Counted from the first letter of the stretch, positions 1 through 9,015 are shown. The stretch is 64,000 nt of DNA from Stutzerimonas stutzeri (GCF_024448715.1 NZ_JAMOHZ010000006.1:124001-188000), one strand, 5' to 3'. A program made the numbers and translations. The notes: generated by a model not told the origin, from the sequence alone.

Positions 1-1369
1 ACGGCAGGTTGCGCTCATGCAACAGTCGACTGAGAAAAGCTCGATAGAGCAATCCGAGGGCTTCGCGTGGCTGTTTATCCCAAAGCCGCTCCACTTCGCC
101 GGGAACGTCCTGTGGAAGGCTTTCGGGCAGCATATCGAGACCGAACAAGATGGCCGGCGCGGGCGGGCGAGGGCTATCGGATGGTCGGTGGAGTCGCCCG
201 ACGTAGAGCCTGATCCACTCTCGATAACGCCAGAATACAAATGTGATCAGGCCGAACAGAGCGGCCCAGAGCAGAATCTCTATGCCCGTTGCGACATGGT
301 CGAAGCCGCGTTGCAGGCCGCTGCCGTTAAGCAGTTGTTCTAACAAACGCGCCAGCCAGCCAGCCTCTGAATCGTGCTGTTCCTCGCCAAAACGCCAGCG
401 GGTAACCGTTTCGCGGTTTCTGAATGGTGGTTGATCCAGCAGCTCGGCGATCCGTTCGCTGGCGGCCTGGCTGGTCAATGGCTGGTTGAGTAATCGGCTG
501 CTTTCCGGGCTCGGCTCGGCTGTCTTCTGTTCAGCTTGAGCAGTCGGAGGCGCTGCCTGGGCGTCGTCGATCGGTGGGATCAACAGCAGGCTCAGGCCGA
601 GCAAAAGTGCCGGTAGCACGGCTTTCAGCCGTTCCTGCAATCGGCGGAAGCTCAACTCGATATCCCAGGCCTCGAGTACGGTTCGTCGATTGAGATAAAG
701 GCTGAAACCGCTGGCGACATAGATCGGCTCCCAGACCACCAATGCCAGCACGTACAAAAGGTTGGAGAAGTGCTCGAACCAGAGCCAGTCGCCGTCCAGT
801 TTCAGCAGGTCCTGCCACTTCCATTCAGCCAGTAGTTGCGACGGGATCAATACGTAAAGCAATGCCAGAGCGCCCAGCCACAAACCGCTCTCCAGATGGA
901 CGCCGGCGATGGTCAGCCAGCGTGCTGCGCTGGTGTCACGTTGTTTCAGGACGACCAGCCGTTGACGCCGCGCGGAGCCGGACAACTCTTCAAGCTGCAG
1001 AACCGGCAGGTCGAAACTGCGGGTCAGGCTGAAGCGGCGCCAAGTGATGCTGGAAAACCACTGCGAACGCAGCAGTCCGGGAAGCGCCTGGAAACTGCGG
1101 CGCATTGTCGGGATATCACCGAACAACGAGCGGGAGACGATGAAAAGCGGCAGGCGCTCATAGAGTGGCTTGAACCACCAGAACAGCAGCAACGACAGGC
1201 TAGGGTGCTGCCAGAACACCAGACTGAACAGGGCGAATAGCGGCAGGGTCAGCAGTGCCCAACTGAACATCAGCAGTCCGGCCTGTCGCCGAGCCAGTAG
1301 GATGCCGAGGTCCAGCGCTTCCCAGGCACTGCGCGGGCGAATCTCCATGCTCGCGTCAGTCAGGCGCAT
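1..1369 (-). CDS. DUF4129 domain-containing membrane protein (C-terminus cut by window edge)
   Basis: Translation from the ATG at 1369 stays open for 456 codons to the left edge, so the gene is incomplete. It starts MRLTDASMEIRPRSAW and has hydrophobic segments at about residues 30-65, 165-185, 205-225 and 260-280, an Ala/Pro/Gln-rich stretch, and another membrane segment near residue 375. The last visible part (EREALGLLYRAFLSRLL-like) resembles the conserved DUF4129 core. An AGGA sits 8 bases before the ATG. It overlaps the SpoIIM-like gene upstream by 14 bases and so belongs to an RDD-SpoIIM-DUF4129 operon, which in pseudomonads usually continues into DUF4350, MoxR ATPase and DUF58 genes. 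That set is generally thought to act at the envelope, but the function is unknown. A second in-frame ATG seven codons in is a less likely start. Confidence 0.8.
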   Translation of the reverse strand, partial: MRLTDASMEIRPRSAWEALDLGILLARRQAGLLMFSWALLTLPLFALFSLVFWQHPSLSLLLFWWFKPLYERLPLFIVSRSLFGDIPTMRRSFQALPGLLRSQWFSSITWRRFSLTRSFDLPVLQLEELSGSARRQRLVVLKQRDTSAARWLTIAGVHLESGLWLGALALLYVLIPSQLLAEWKWQDLLKLDGDWLWFEHFSNLLYVLALVVWEPIYVASGFSLYLNRRTVLEAWDIELSFRRLQERLKAVLPALLLGLSLLLIPPIDDAQAAPPTAQAEQKTAEPSPESSRLLNQPLTSQAASERIAELLDQPPFRNRETVTRWRFGEEQHDSEAGWLARLLEQLLNGSGLQRGFDHVATGIEILLWAALFGLITFVFWRYREWIRLYVGRLHRPSDSPRPPAPAILFGLDMLPESLPQDVPGEVERLWDKQPREALGLLYRAFLSRLLHERNLP

Positions 1370-2339
1370 GGGTGTTCCTGCCGCTCAACAAGAAATACAG
1401 GCCGACCAGCAGCCACAGTAGCGCGCCCACAGCATATTTCACTGGCGCAGAAGGATAGGTCATCGACGACCAGTAGGCCTCGATGAACGCGGCGATCAGC
1501 AACAGCACAGTGGCGCCGATTATCAATCGCACCGTCTTGGCTGCTGCCAGCCGTAACGCTTCAGTTCGTGTCAGCCGACCTGGCGCAACGAGCGCGGCGC
1601 CCAGTTTCAACCCCGCTGCGCCAGCAAAGGTAATGGCTGTCAGCTCGAAGGCACCGTGACCTACGACGAACGACCAGAACGGCTGATGATAGCCAATCCC
1701 GGTCAGGTGGCCGGCAACCGCACCGATCATCAGTCCGTTGAAAAGCAGGTAGAACAGGCTGCCGACGCCGAATAGCAAGCCGCCAGCAAACGTCTGGAAG
1801 GCGATCCCGATGTTGTGCATGACGTAATAGCCGAACATCACCCAATCGTCACCGGACTCTCGTTCGCCGAAGCGACCAAGGCGGCTGGTGTCTGGGTCGT
1901 ACATCGCTTCCATCTGAGCGACCTGTTCCGGGTCGATCAGGCTGTAGACCAGCTCCGGGTACGCCAGCACCAGCGCGCCCATGCCCAGCAGGCTGGCATA
2001 GAACAGCAGGCTTGCGACTGCCACGTATCGCCATTCATCGCGGACCAGCCTGCCGAAGCCACCCAGGAAAAAGCCGAGCAAACGACCCGTCAGCGGGCTG
2101 CGATGGCGGTACAGCTGTTGGTGCCCGCGCTGCACCAACAGCTGCAGGTTATCGATCGAATGAGTGCTGTAACCACGCGTCTGAGCCAACGCGAGCTGCT
2201 GGCAAAGTCGCCGATAGGCCGCCGGAAACTCAGCAATTAAGGTAGATGAGGGCTTTTTGCCGCGCTCGAACGCATCGAGCGTTTCGTCAAACACTTGCCA
2301 TTCGGTTTGGTGCCGGCTTTCGAATTGGCTCTGTTTCAT
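1356..2339 (-). CDS. SpoIIM-family (DUF95) integral membrane protein
   Basis: This 327-residue protein has a soluble, charged N-terminus of about 100 residues followed by multiple hydrophobic segments, including a Gly-rich stretch around AVAGHLTGIGYHQPFWSF and VGHGAFELTA that is typical of the SpoIIM/DUF95 family. The family name comes from a Bacillus sporulation protein; pseudomonads do not sporulate, and here it accompanies RDD and DUF4129 proteins. The start overlaps the stop of the RDD gene by four bases (ATGA), which indicates translational coupling, and its own end overlaps the DUF4129 gene by 14 bases. The family assignment is good. The cellular role is unknown. Confidence 0.85.
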   Translation of the reverse strand: MKQSQFESRHQTEWQVFDETLDAFERGKKPSSTLIAEFPAAYRRLCQQLALAQTRGYSTHSIDNLQLLVQRGHQQLYRHRSPLTGRLLGFFLGGFGRLVRDEWRYVAVASLLFYASLLGMGALVLAYPELVYSLIDPEQVAQMEAMYDPDTSRLGRFGERESGDDWVMFGYYVMHNIGIAFQTFAGGLLFGVGSLFYLLFNGLMIGAVAGHLTGIGYHQPFWSFVVGHGAFELTAITFAGAAGLKLGAALVAPGRLTRTEALRLAAAKTVRLIIGATVLLLIAAFIEAYWSSMTYPSAPVKYAVGALLWLLVGLYFLLSGRNTHAPD

Positions 2340-3091
2340 GCGGGGCCCACCAGGCCGCGGGCGATGCCATTGATATACGCTTGTGCCTGCTCCGGCGGGA
2401 CCTGCAGCGGCCCCGAGAGGATCGCCGCCAGCTCCTGGCGACGCTCCGGCGACAGGCTCGATTGGCGCTCGGCGAAGCTAATCAGCGCACGTTGTTCGGT
2501 CAGTTCCAGCGGGAAGGGCGCGGCGATGGCGTCGACCGCCGGAAGCGTTGGCGCGGGAATGCTCCGCTCGCGATAAACCACCAGTGTGCCGGCGGCCAAA
2601 TCCCCAAGCCTTTTGAAGGATGGGTGCCAGAGGCAGGAGAGGGCCCCGAGGAAATAGCCGAAAGGGAGCATGTCGATGAAACGCAGCAGGTTGCGCGTCA
2701 GCGATGACGTCCAGCCGATCGGTGTCCCGTCATCGTGGACCACCTTCAGCCCCAACCAGTACTTGCCAGGTGTCCTGCCTTGATTGAGGACTTCGAACAG
2801 CACCATGTACCACCATTGAACCAGGAACAGCAGCAGCGCGCCGACGCCCATCCCGAATTTGCCCAACAGCGCAAAACCCACTCCCAACAGGGCCAGTATG
2901 GCTCCGCGAATCAGCAGATCCAGGGCAAACGCCAGCGCTCGCGGGACCAACCCAGCCGGACGGAGCAGCAGATCGATACCTTCCGGCGTTTCGACCCGGT
3001 GTGTGTTGTCCAGTAGCGCTTCGGATGCTGAGGCGGGAGGCAATGAATTGGCTCGTTTAACGGTATCGGTGAGCCTGCTGCAGCTCATCAT
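2336..3091 (-). CDS. RDD family membrane protein
   Basis: This 251-residue protein is the first gene of the minus-strand operon. After about 30 polar residues comes the motif VETPEGIDLLLRPAG and then the RDD-type segment LVPRALAFALDLLIRGAIL with Arg and Asp flanking the first membrane helix, a second helix pair, and the conserved GRTPGKYWLGLKVV motif. The C-terminal 80 residues are soluble. RDD proteins are multi-pass membrane proteins of mostly unknown, sometimes transport-related, function. The two Met codons at the start (MM) leave a one-codon ambiguity. The gene is divergent from sbcB, with 233 bases between them. Confidence 0.85.
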   Translation of the reverse strand: MMSCSRLTDTVKRANSLPPASASEALLDNTHRVETPEGIDLLLRPAGLVPRALAFALDLLIRGAILALLGVGFALLGKFGMGVGALLLFLVQWWYMVLFEVLNQGRTPGKYWLGLKVVHDDGTPIGWTSSLTRNLLRFIDMLPFGYFLGALSCLWHPSFKRLGDLAAGTLVVYRERSIPAPTLPAVDAIAAPFPLELTEQRALISFAERQSSLSPERRQELAAILSGPLQVPPEQAQAYINGIARGLVGPA

Positions 3092-3324
3092 GGTTTGGTC
3101 AATTGATCGAACCTAGTGCTGGAGCAGCCGGTTTTGGCGGGCATGAAAGCATCGAACGGATAATTCGGCCAGAGCCTACGAAGAATTTTGAGGCGAAATG
3201 CTGGCGCCTGCACACGACTGCAGCGCCATTGTGCATAGCGCCTCGCGTCTGCGACGCAGGCGATGCGGCCAGCAGTTGCTCGGGCGCGCTAGACTGGCGC
3301 CAGACGACCGAGAAGGAATCTCCC

Positions 3325-4752
3325 GTGACATCCAGCATCTTCTGGTACGACTTTGAAACAACCGGTATTTCTCCACGTTGCGATCGGCCTCTTCAGGTCG
3401 CCGGGATCCGCACCAACGAGGCATTAGAAGAAATTGGCGAGCCGCTGAATATCTATTGCCGCCTCAGCGATGACATCCTGCCGCATCCGGCGGCATGCCT
3501 GGTAACCGGCATAATCCCGGCGACCTTGGCTGAGAAGGGGTTATGCGAAGCCGAATTCATTGGGCGGCTGCATCAGGAATTGGCGCTACCCGGCACCTGC
3601 GGCGCGGGTTACAACAGCTTGCGTTTCGATGACGAAGTGCTGCGCTACAGCCTGTACCGCAACTTCTTCGATCCTTATGCCCGCGAGTGGCAAGGCGGCA
3701 ATAGCCGTTGGGACCTGATCGATCTCGTCCGCACGGCCTATGCGCTGCGTCCGGAAGGGCTGGTCTGGCCAGAGGAAGACGGCCGGGTGACGCTCAAGCT
3801 AGAACGTCTGAGTGTGGCCAATGGACTCGAACATTTGCAGGCGCACGATGCCTTGTCCGATGTGCGAGCGACCATCGCCCTGGCGCGGTTGATACGTGAG
3901 CGCCAACCGAGGCTCTACGACTATTTATACAAGCTGCGCCGGAAGAACGCGGTGATCGAGCAGATCGAACTGTTGAAACCGTTGGTGCATATTTCAGGGC
4001 GCTTCTCTGCTACCCGGCACTACTTGTCGGTGGTACTGCCGCTGGCCTGGCATCCGCGCAACCGTAATGCACTGATCGTTTGCGATCTAAATTCCGAGTG
4101 CGCGCCCTTATGGGAAGACAAAGCCGAGGATCTTCGTGTACGGCTTTATACGCGTCGTGAAGATCTCGGCGAGAAACTTCCGACTCCGCTGAAACTGGTG
4201 CATGTGAATCGCTGCCCGGTGCTTGCGCCAATGAAAGTGCTGCGTGATTCCGATATCGATCGCTTGGGGCTGGATCTGGAATGTTGCGAGTTCAGGGCAC
4301 GCGATCTGCGCAGCCGACGGGCAGACTGGGAAGCGAAGCTCGCCGACATCTATCAGGAAGAGGTTTTCGCAGGTTCGGCTGATCCGGAACAGCAACTTTA
4401 CGATGGCTTCCTAGGCGAACGAGACCGGCGGCTTTGTGATCAGGTCAGAACTCTTGCGTCGTCGCAAAGTTCGGGCGGCGTGTTCCCGTTTGACGACGCC
4501 CGTTTGCCTGAACTGCATTTTCGTTATCGCGCCCGTAATTTCCCAGAGTGCCTGTCGGCAGCGGAGAAACTGCAATGGGACGAATTTTGCCGGCAGCGCT
4601 TAACTGCCCCCGAGTTTGGTGCGCCCAATACCTTGACTCAGTTCGAAACATGCGTTCAGGCACTGCTGGCCTCGGCGAGCCCGGAACAAGCGCAGTTGCT
4701 ACGCCAGTGGTCCATGCATGCTGACAGCTTGCGTGACCGTTACATTCGCTGA
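3325..4752 (+). CDS. sbcB: exodeoxyribonuclease I (SbcB)
   Basis: Exonuclease I degrades single-stranded DNA 3'-to-5' and acts in mismatch repair and recombination. The open frame extends upstream to 3103, but the conserved protein begins (M)TSSIFWYDFETTGISP at the GTG at 3325, preceded by AGAAGGA 7 bases upstream. From there it is 475 residues, the same length as the E. coli enzyme. The DEDD exonuclease signature is visible: DFETTG at residues 9-14, the GYNSLRFDDEVLR motif near residue 95 and the HDALSDVRATIALA motif near residue 175, followed by the SH3-like and helical C-terminal regions of ExoI. It is convergent with mvaT, with a shared bidirectional terminator between them. Confidence 0.97.
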   Translation: MTSSIFWYDFETTGISPRCDRPLQVAGIRTNEALEEIGEPLNIYCRLSDDILPHPAACLVTGIIPATLAEKGLCEAEFIGRLHQELALPGTCGAGYNSLRFDDEVLRYSLYRNFFDPYAREWQGGNSRWDLIDLVRTAYALRPEGLVWPEEDGRVTLKLERLSVANGLEHLQAHDALSDVRATIALARLIRERQPRLYDYLYKLRRKNAVIEQIELLKPLVHISGRFSATRHYLSVVLPLAWHPRNRNALIVCDLNSECAPLWEDKAEDLRVRLYTRREDLGEKLPTPLKLVHVNRCPVLAPMKVLRDSDIDRLGLDLECCEFRARDLRSRRADWEAKLADIYQEEVFAGSADPEQQLYDGFLGERDRRLCDQVRTLASSQSSGGVFPFDDARLPELHFRYRARNFPECLSAAEKLQWDEFCRQRLTAPEFGAPNTLTQFETCVQALLASASPEQAQLLRQWSMHADSLRDRYIR

Positions 4753-4775
4753 CTGCTGCGCCTATCGGCAGATAC

Positions 4776-4827
4776 AAAAAAGCCATCTGACGCAGCATGC
4801 CTTGGCATGAAGCGTCAGATGGCTTTT
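4776..4827. terminator. bidirectional intrinsic terminator between sbcB and mvaT
   Basis: The arms AAAAGCCATCTGACGC and GCGTCAGATGGCTTTT are perfect inverted repeats around a loop that itself contains a small GCATGCC/GGCATG hairpin. A-runs and T-runs flank it on both sides, so it can terminate sbcB on the plus strand and mvaT on the minus strand. Confidence 0.92.
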
Positions 4828-4843
4828 AGGCGTAGCGTGCCAA

Positions 4844-5221
4844 TTAACCGAGCAGAGTGGCCCAGCCTTCAACCTCATCGGAGCCCCACTGCGCTTTCCA
4901 TTCTTTCAAGGTCTTGTGATTGCCACCTTTTGTTTCAATCACTTCGCCGTTATGCGGGTTCTTATATTGCTTCACTCGGCGGGCACGTTTGGCCGTAGCC
5001 GGCGCTTTGGTTGCGCGCTGTGCCTTGTTGCTTCTGGCGTCCGGATCAAGCAGGGCGATGATATCGCGAAGAGATTTTTGGTATTCGCCCATCAATTCAC
5101 GCAGTTTGCCTTCGAACTCAAGCTCCTTTTTCAGCTTGTCGTCTGCGGAAAGAGACTTCAGGCGTTCCTGAAGTTCCTTGATAGCTTCTTCAGTGGCGCG
5201 GTATTCGTTGATCAGCGACAT
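4844..5221 (-). CDS. mvaT: MvaT-type H-NS family nucleoid-associated silencer
   Basis: MvaT is the Pseudomonas functional equivalent of H-NS: it oligomerises along AT-rich DNA and silences foreign and virulence genes. The open frame extends 21 codons further upstream, but the conserved protein begins MSLINEYRATEEAIKELQER at 5221, where an AAGGA lies 7 bases upstream. That gives 125 residues, close to the 124 of P. aeruginosa MvaT. Residues 1-60 form the coiled-coil oligomerisation region (LQERLKSL...LKKELEFEGKLREL). The basic linker KRARRVKQYKNP leads into the AT-pincer DNA-binding domain with ETKGGNHKTLKEWKAQWG. The gene is divergent from purU across a 467-base intergenic region. Confidence 0.96.
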   Translation of the reverse strand: MSLINEYRATEEAIKELQERLKSLSADDKLKKELEFEGKLRELMGEYQKSLRDIIALLDPDARSNKAQRATKAPATAKRARRVKQYKNPHNGEVIETKGGNHKTLKEWKAQWGSDEVEGWATLLG

Positions 5222-5688
5222 GTCACATCCTTGGTATAGGTTTGAACGCAAGTGTTGGTAATCATAGACAGCTGCAATGCACAAGTAAATATTCTTTGAA
5301 TAAAGTTTAACCGCGCTCCTGCCTTTGCTTGATTCTAACGTCGTTCAGTTAGTTCGTTCGGGTTGCGGATAGTACTCGTCAAAAAAACTAGCGCTTGAAC
5401 GAGCGCATCGTTGTTATATCTACAGCGGATTTGTCCGCAGTAGAGGTTGTAGCGTCGCGATACCTCTACGGCGCCGTTCGCGTAGTTGACACCGCGCCAT
5501 GCTCGGCTTTGTCGCAGTGCTAAAAACTCCCCATGTAAACCAGGCGAATGAGCCGTTTCCTGTCGTATATCCGGTGCAATGCCACCTAGCCACGAGGTAG
5601 CGGGGTGCTGGACCTGCTCGATAATGTGGCTGCAGTTTTTTTCGCTGCGCTAGAATGCGGGTCTTTTTGTAAGTCGGAGTTACTTTTA
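5222..5688. other. mvaT-purU intergenic region with three tandem hairpins
   Basis: No convincing coding sequence lies here. Three inverted repeats follow one another: GCGCT/AGCGC at 5391-5406, GCGGA/TCCGC with a TTTG loop at 5425-5438, and a perfect 8-bp stem GTAGAGGT/ACCTCTAC with a 14-base loop at 5440-5469. No T-run follows, so they are not simple terminators. They could be a structured RNA, an attenuator or operator sites. A plausible -10 for purU is TAGAAT at 5651-5656; I do not see a good -35. Confidence 0.45.
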
Positions 5689-6540
5689 ATGCGTACATTC
5701 AGGCTGGTTATTGCCTGTCCCGATGGCGTTGGCATCGTTGCCAAGGTCAGCAATTTCTTGGCTACTTACAATGGCTGGATCACCGAAGCCAATCACCACT
5801 CCGACCATCAGAGCGGCTGGTTCTTCATGCGCCATGAAATTCGCGCCGACTCGCTGCCTTTCGATCTTGAAGGTTTCCGTCAGGCATTTGCTCCTATAGC
5901 ACGCGAGTTTTCCATGGAATGGCGCATCACCGACTCGGAGCAGCGCAAGCGCGTCGTGTTGATGGCCAGTCGGGAATCGCATTGTCTCGCCGATCTCTTG
6001 CACCGTTGGCATAGCGGTGAGTTGGATTGTGAAATTCCCTGCGTTATTTCCAACCACAACGACTTGCGTAGCATGGTCGAGTGGCATGGAATCCCATATT
6101 TTCACGTGCCCGTCGAACCGGGGCGCAAGGAGCAAGCGTTTGCCGAGGTGTCGCGTCTGGTGCGAGAACAGCAGGCCGATGTCATTGTGCTTGCGCGTTA
6201 TATGCAGATTTTGCCGTCCGAGTTGTGCGAAGAGTTCGCTCAACGCGTGATCAACATTCACCACAGCTTCCTGCCTTCGTTCGTCGGGGCCAAACCGTAC
6301 CACCAAGCCTCGCTGCGGGGCGTCAAGCTCATTGGTGCGACCTGTCATTACGTTACCGAAGAACTAGACGCCGGCCCGATAATCGAGCAGGACGTGGTGC
6401 GCATCAGCCACCGCGACAGTGTCGAAGACATGGTTCGTCTGGGTAAGGATGTGGAAAAGATGGTGCTATCGCGCGGTCTGCGCTATCACTTGCAGGAACG
6501 TGTGCTGGTCCATAGCAACAAGACCATGGTTTTCAACTGA
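5689..6540 (+). CDS. purU: formyltetrahydrofolate deformylase (PurU)
   Basis: PurU hydrolyses 10-formyl-THF to THF and formate, balancing one-carbon pools and feeding formate to PurT (also in this window). The start is the ATG at 5689 (MRTFRLVIACPDGVGIVAKV), with GGAG 10 bases upstream; the frame stays open further upstream to 5605. The protein has 283 residues: an N-terminal ACT domain (about 1-80) containing the PDGVGIVAKVSNFL motif, then a formyltransferase-fold domain with the catalytic-type motif INIHHSFLPSFVGAKPYHQA around residues 205-225 and a conserved Asp in TEELDAGPIIEQD. It stands alone, downstream of its own putative promoter. Confidence 0.95.
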   Translation: MRTFRLVIACPDGVGIVAKVSNFLATYNGWITEANHHSDHQSGWFFMRHEIRADSLPFDLEGFRQAFAPIAREFSMEWRITDSEQRKRVVLMASRESHCLADLLHRWHSGELDCEIPCVISNHNDLRSMVEWHGIPYFHVPVEPGRKEQAFAEVSRLVREQQADVIVLARYMQILPSELCEEFAQRVINIHHSFLPSFVGAKPYHQASLRGVKLIGATCHYVTEELDAGPIIEQDVVRISHRDSVEDMVRLGKDVEKMVLSRGLRYHLQERVLVHSNKTMVFN

Positions 6541-6567
6541 CCCGTCGTCATCGGCGCGGGAGCGTGT

Positions 6568-6768
6568 ATGACCGATCTACTGAAAAAGGCAGGCGCAACA
6601 GCACCGCCGATCATTGGTAGCGGGTGTACGCAACGCTACGATCCCGAACACCTTGGGCCGGAACTCGGCACGGACTTTCCTGGTGCCGAAGCGCTGTGGA
6701 AGCGTCACCAACCCGATGCCGAAGTGGCTGTTGATGACGTTGCTTCCACTGTCCCGGCTAGCGATTGA
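6568..6768 (+). CDS. possible small hypothetical protein (66 aa)
   Basis: A 66-codon frame begins MTDLLKKAGATAPP with GGGAG five bases before the ATG, directly after purU. Its stop codon overlaps a TTG that could start the following HerA-like frame (TTGA), an arrangement seen in translationally coupled genes. I recognise no domain, and the sequence is polar and acidic toward the end (PDAEVAVDDVASTVPASD). It may be a real small gene or a chance frame in the 299-base purU-herA spacer. Confidence 0.3.
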   Translation: MTDLLKKAGATAPPIIGSGCTQRYDPEHLGPELGTDFPGAEALWKRHQPDAEVAVDDVASTVPASD

Positions 6769-6839
6769 GCAAAAGCATCGGCGCGGCAGCGCTAGCACTG
6801 CCGCGCTCATCCGCAGCTTCCCGTTCTGGAGATGGCCAG

Positions 6840-8306
6840 ATGGAACACAACGATTGCTTGGTGTTGGGCGCTGATGCTGCAGGCGACCCCAATATGCATC
6901 CGCTACGCCTGGCCAACCGTCACGGTTTGATCGCTGGCGCGACGGGCACTGGCAAGACCGTTACCCTGCAACGGCTCGCAGAGCAGTTCAGCGATGCCGG
7001 TATAGCGGTGTTTGCGGCAGATATCAAAGGCGACTTGTGTGGGCTGGGCGCCGCCGGGGTTCCGCAAGGAAAGATCGCCGAGCGTATCTCTAGCATGCCC
7101 TGGCTCAAGCATCAGCCGCAGGCCTATCCCGTTACCTTATGGGACGTGCATGGCGTGAGCGGACATCCGTTGCGTACCACCTTGACCGAGATGGGGCCGC
7201 TCTTGCTAGGCAACTTGCTCGAACTGACGGATAGCCAGCAAGCGGCTCTCTATGCCGCGTTCAAGGTGGCCGATCGCGAGGCGCTACTGCTTCTGGACCT
7301 GAAGGATCTCAAAGCACTACTCGCCCACCTCAAGCAGAACCCCGAGGTGCTAGGTGATGACGCCGCCTTGCTGACCGGTGCCTCGTCCCAAGCCCTGTTA
7401 CGGCGGCTGGCGACGCTGGAACAGCAGGGCGCCGAGGCGCTGTTCGGCGAACCGGCATTGGCGCTGGAAGATGTGCTGCAGCCGCATCACGACGGGCGTG
7501 GCCGGATTCATCTGCTCGATGCCAGTCAGCTCGTGCATCAGGCACCCAAGGTGTATGCGACGTTCCTGTTGTGGTTGCTGGCAGAGTTGTTCGAACAACT
7601 ACCCGAGCGCGGCGATGCGGATCGTCCGTTGCTGGCGCTGTTCTTCGACGAGGCACACCTGCTGTTCAACGATGCCCCGAGAGCTTTGCAAGACCGGTTG
7701 GTGCAGGTCGTTCGGTTGATACGCTCGAAAGGCGTTGGCGTCTATTTCGTCACCCAGTCGCCGGCAGATTTGCCGGATGAAGTGTTAGCTCAGTTGGGCC
7801 TGCGCATTCAACACGGCCTACGGGCCTATACGATCAAGGAGCAGAAAGCCTTGCGTGCCGTGGCAGAAGGGTTTCGAGCCAATCCTGCATTCTCTGCGCT
7901 GGACTCGCTGGTCGATCTTGGAATCGGCGAAGCCCTGGTTGGCGGGCTCGAGGACAAGGGCACGCCTGCCATGGTGCAACGCGTGGCTATCGCGCCGCCT
8001 CAGTCGCGTGTGGGGCCGCTCGATGATCATGAAAGACGTGCGCTGATTGCCAGTTCACCGTTGCGTACTCGCTACGATAAAGCGATCGATCGCGAATCCG
8101 CCTACGAAATATTGCTCAGCCGGGCGAAACAGGCGACAAATGCCGAGCCGCAGGCGAAAGCGGCGACGCAGAAAGATGATGCAGGAGATGCTTTCGGCGA
8201 TCTCGCCGGGCGAGTGTTCAAAAGCGCTGTGCGTCAGGCGGCCAACCAGCTAGGCCGGCAATTGGTACGAGGATTGATGGGCTCGCTATTTGGCGGAAAA
8301 CGCTGA
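6840..8306 (+). CDS. HerA-like (DUF853) P-loop ATPase/helicase
   Basis: This 489-residue P-loop protein belongs to the HerA/DUF853 family common in proteobacteria, often annotated as a helicase HerA-like protein. Walker A is GATGTGKT at residues 33-40, right after the PLRLANRHGLIA stretch. Walker B is LLALFFDEAHLLF near residue 265, followed by the sensor-like motif GVGVYFVTQSPADLPDEVL. The C-terminus is Ala/Gln/Lys-rich and ends in hydrophobic Gly-rich residues (VRGLMGSLFGGKR). I chose the ATG at 6840, with GGAG eight bases upstream, because homologues begin just before the NRHG motif. The frame is open to a TTG at 6765, which would add 25 low-complexity residues. The biological substrate is unknown. 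Confidence 0.85.
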   Translation: MEHNDCLVLGADAAGDPNMHPLRLANRHGLIAGATGTGKTVTLQRLAEQFSDAGIAVFAADIKGDLCGLGAAGVPQGKIAERISSMPWLKHQPQAYPVTLWDVHGVSGHPLRTTLTEMGPLLLGNLLELTDSQQAALYAAFKVADREALLLLDLKDLKALLAHLKQNPEVLGDDAALLTGASSQALLRRLATLEQQGAEALFGEPALALEDVLQPHHDGRGRIHLLDASQLVHQAPKVYATFLLWLLAELFEQLPERGDADRPLLALFFDEAHLLFNDAPRALQDRLVQVVRLIRSKGVGVYFVTQSPADLPDEVLAQLGLRIQHGLRAYTIKEQKALRAVAEGFRANPAFSALDSLVDLGIGEALVGGLEDKGTPAMVQRVAIAPPQSRVGPLDDHERRALIASSPLRTRYDKAIDRESAYEILLSRAKQATNAEPQAKAATQKDDAGDAFGDLAGRVFKSAVRQAANQLGRQLVRGLMGSLFGGKR

Positions 8307-8370
8307 TCGGGGCGGCAATGCTGCCTGGGCCACTCGTCCGCCCGTTGTGCCTGTCATGGCAGCACGGTAC

Positions 8371-8592
8371 CTAGAGGTCGTTTTTATTTGACTGAGAAGG
8401 CTGTTGCGACAGCTCTTTTTCAATCTTTTGTAATTCTTCTTTGAAAACCTGATCGTGAATAGTTGGCTTTTTGCGCCAAGGCTTGCGTTCAGGATCGGGT
8501 TGAGCAGCGTAGGTGGTTATCTCGCCTCCGTATACGGCCTGGAAGCGGTTGGCCTGTCGTTCCAGTTCGGCGCGTAGTTCTTCTTTTGTCAC
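8371..8592 (-). CDS. small conserved-looking hypothetical protein
   Basis: The reading frame encodes a highly charged protein, (M)TKEELRAELERQANRFQAVY...ELQKIEKELSQQ, with two predicted helical or coiled-coil stretches around a Pro-rich centre (AQPDPERKPWRKKPTIHD). I take the GTG at 8592 as the start, with AAGGA about 11 bases upstream, giving 73 residues. An upstream ATG at 8637 would give 88. The composition looks like a genuine protein, but no known domain is recognised. It is convergent with the HerA-like gene and separated from algA by a terminator. Confidence 0.6.
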   Translation of the reverse strand: MTKEELRAELERQANRFQAVYGGEITTYAAQPDPERKPWRKKPTIHDQVFKEELQKIEKELSQQPSQSNKNDL

Positions 8593-8967
8593 TTCTTGAT
8601 CTGTCCTTTTCGATAGTTCGAATATACCTGCAAGCACAGGTTGAGGCGCCCCAAGCAGCAGATCGGCACGTGCGATGCGACTCGGCGGTTGGTTTATTTA
8701 ATGGACTGGCTGGCTCTATTGCAAGCGGATGGCGAAAAACAAGTGTAAGCGAAATTAGTATGTGCCGCATGCAGTAGGGCGTCTAGGTTGGTGCTGGCGG
8801 AGCATCGACTAATTGCGTGCTCGGTTACACCGAAGGATTGAATTAGTGATTTCGCGAGCCGCGTCTCCCTTGATTGCTGTCTTCCATTCCGACGCTGAGC
8901 AGCAACCGCTATTAACCCGATAGAGGCCTGCGCTGGTCAGCCGATTAATTCGGATCGTCCCAGATAT
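8593..8967. other. intergenic region with no gene seen
   Basis: About 375 bases upstream of the small minus-strand gene. I see no credible reading frame with a ribosome-binding site, no tRNA and no strong hairpin until the algA terminator at its right end. Confidence 0.5.
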
Positions 8968-9000
8968 AAAAAAACCGCGCCTGATCCTCGGCGCGGTTGT
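8968..9000 (-). terminator. intrinsic terminator of the algA-type gene
   Basis: Perfect 9-bp arms AACCGCGCC and GGCGCGGTT around an 8-base loop. On the minus strand they are followed by a run of seven T, 16 bases after the algA stop codon. Confidence 0.93.
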
Positions 9001-9015
9001 TTATATCTCAGCCAA

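Noticed and set aside
4008-4400. several minus-strand frames inside sbcB
   Set aside because: They lack ribosome-binding sites and conflict with the conserved exonuclease.
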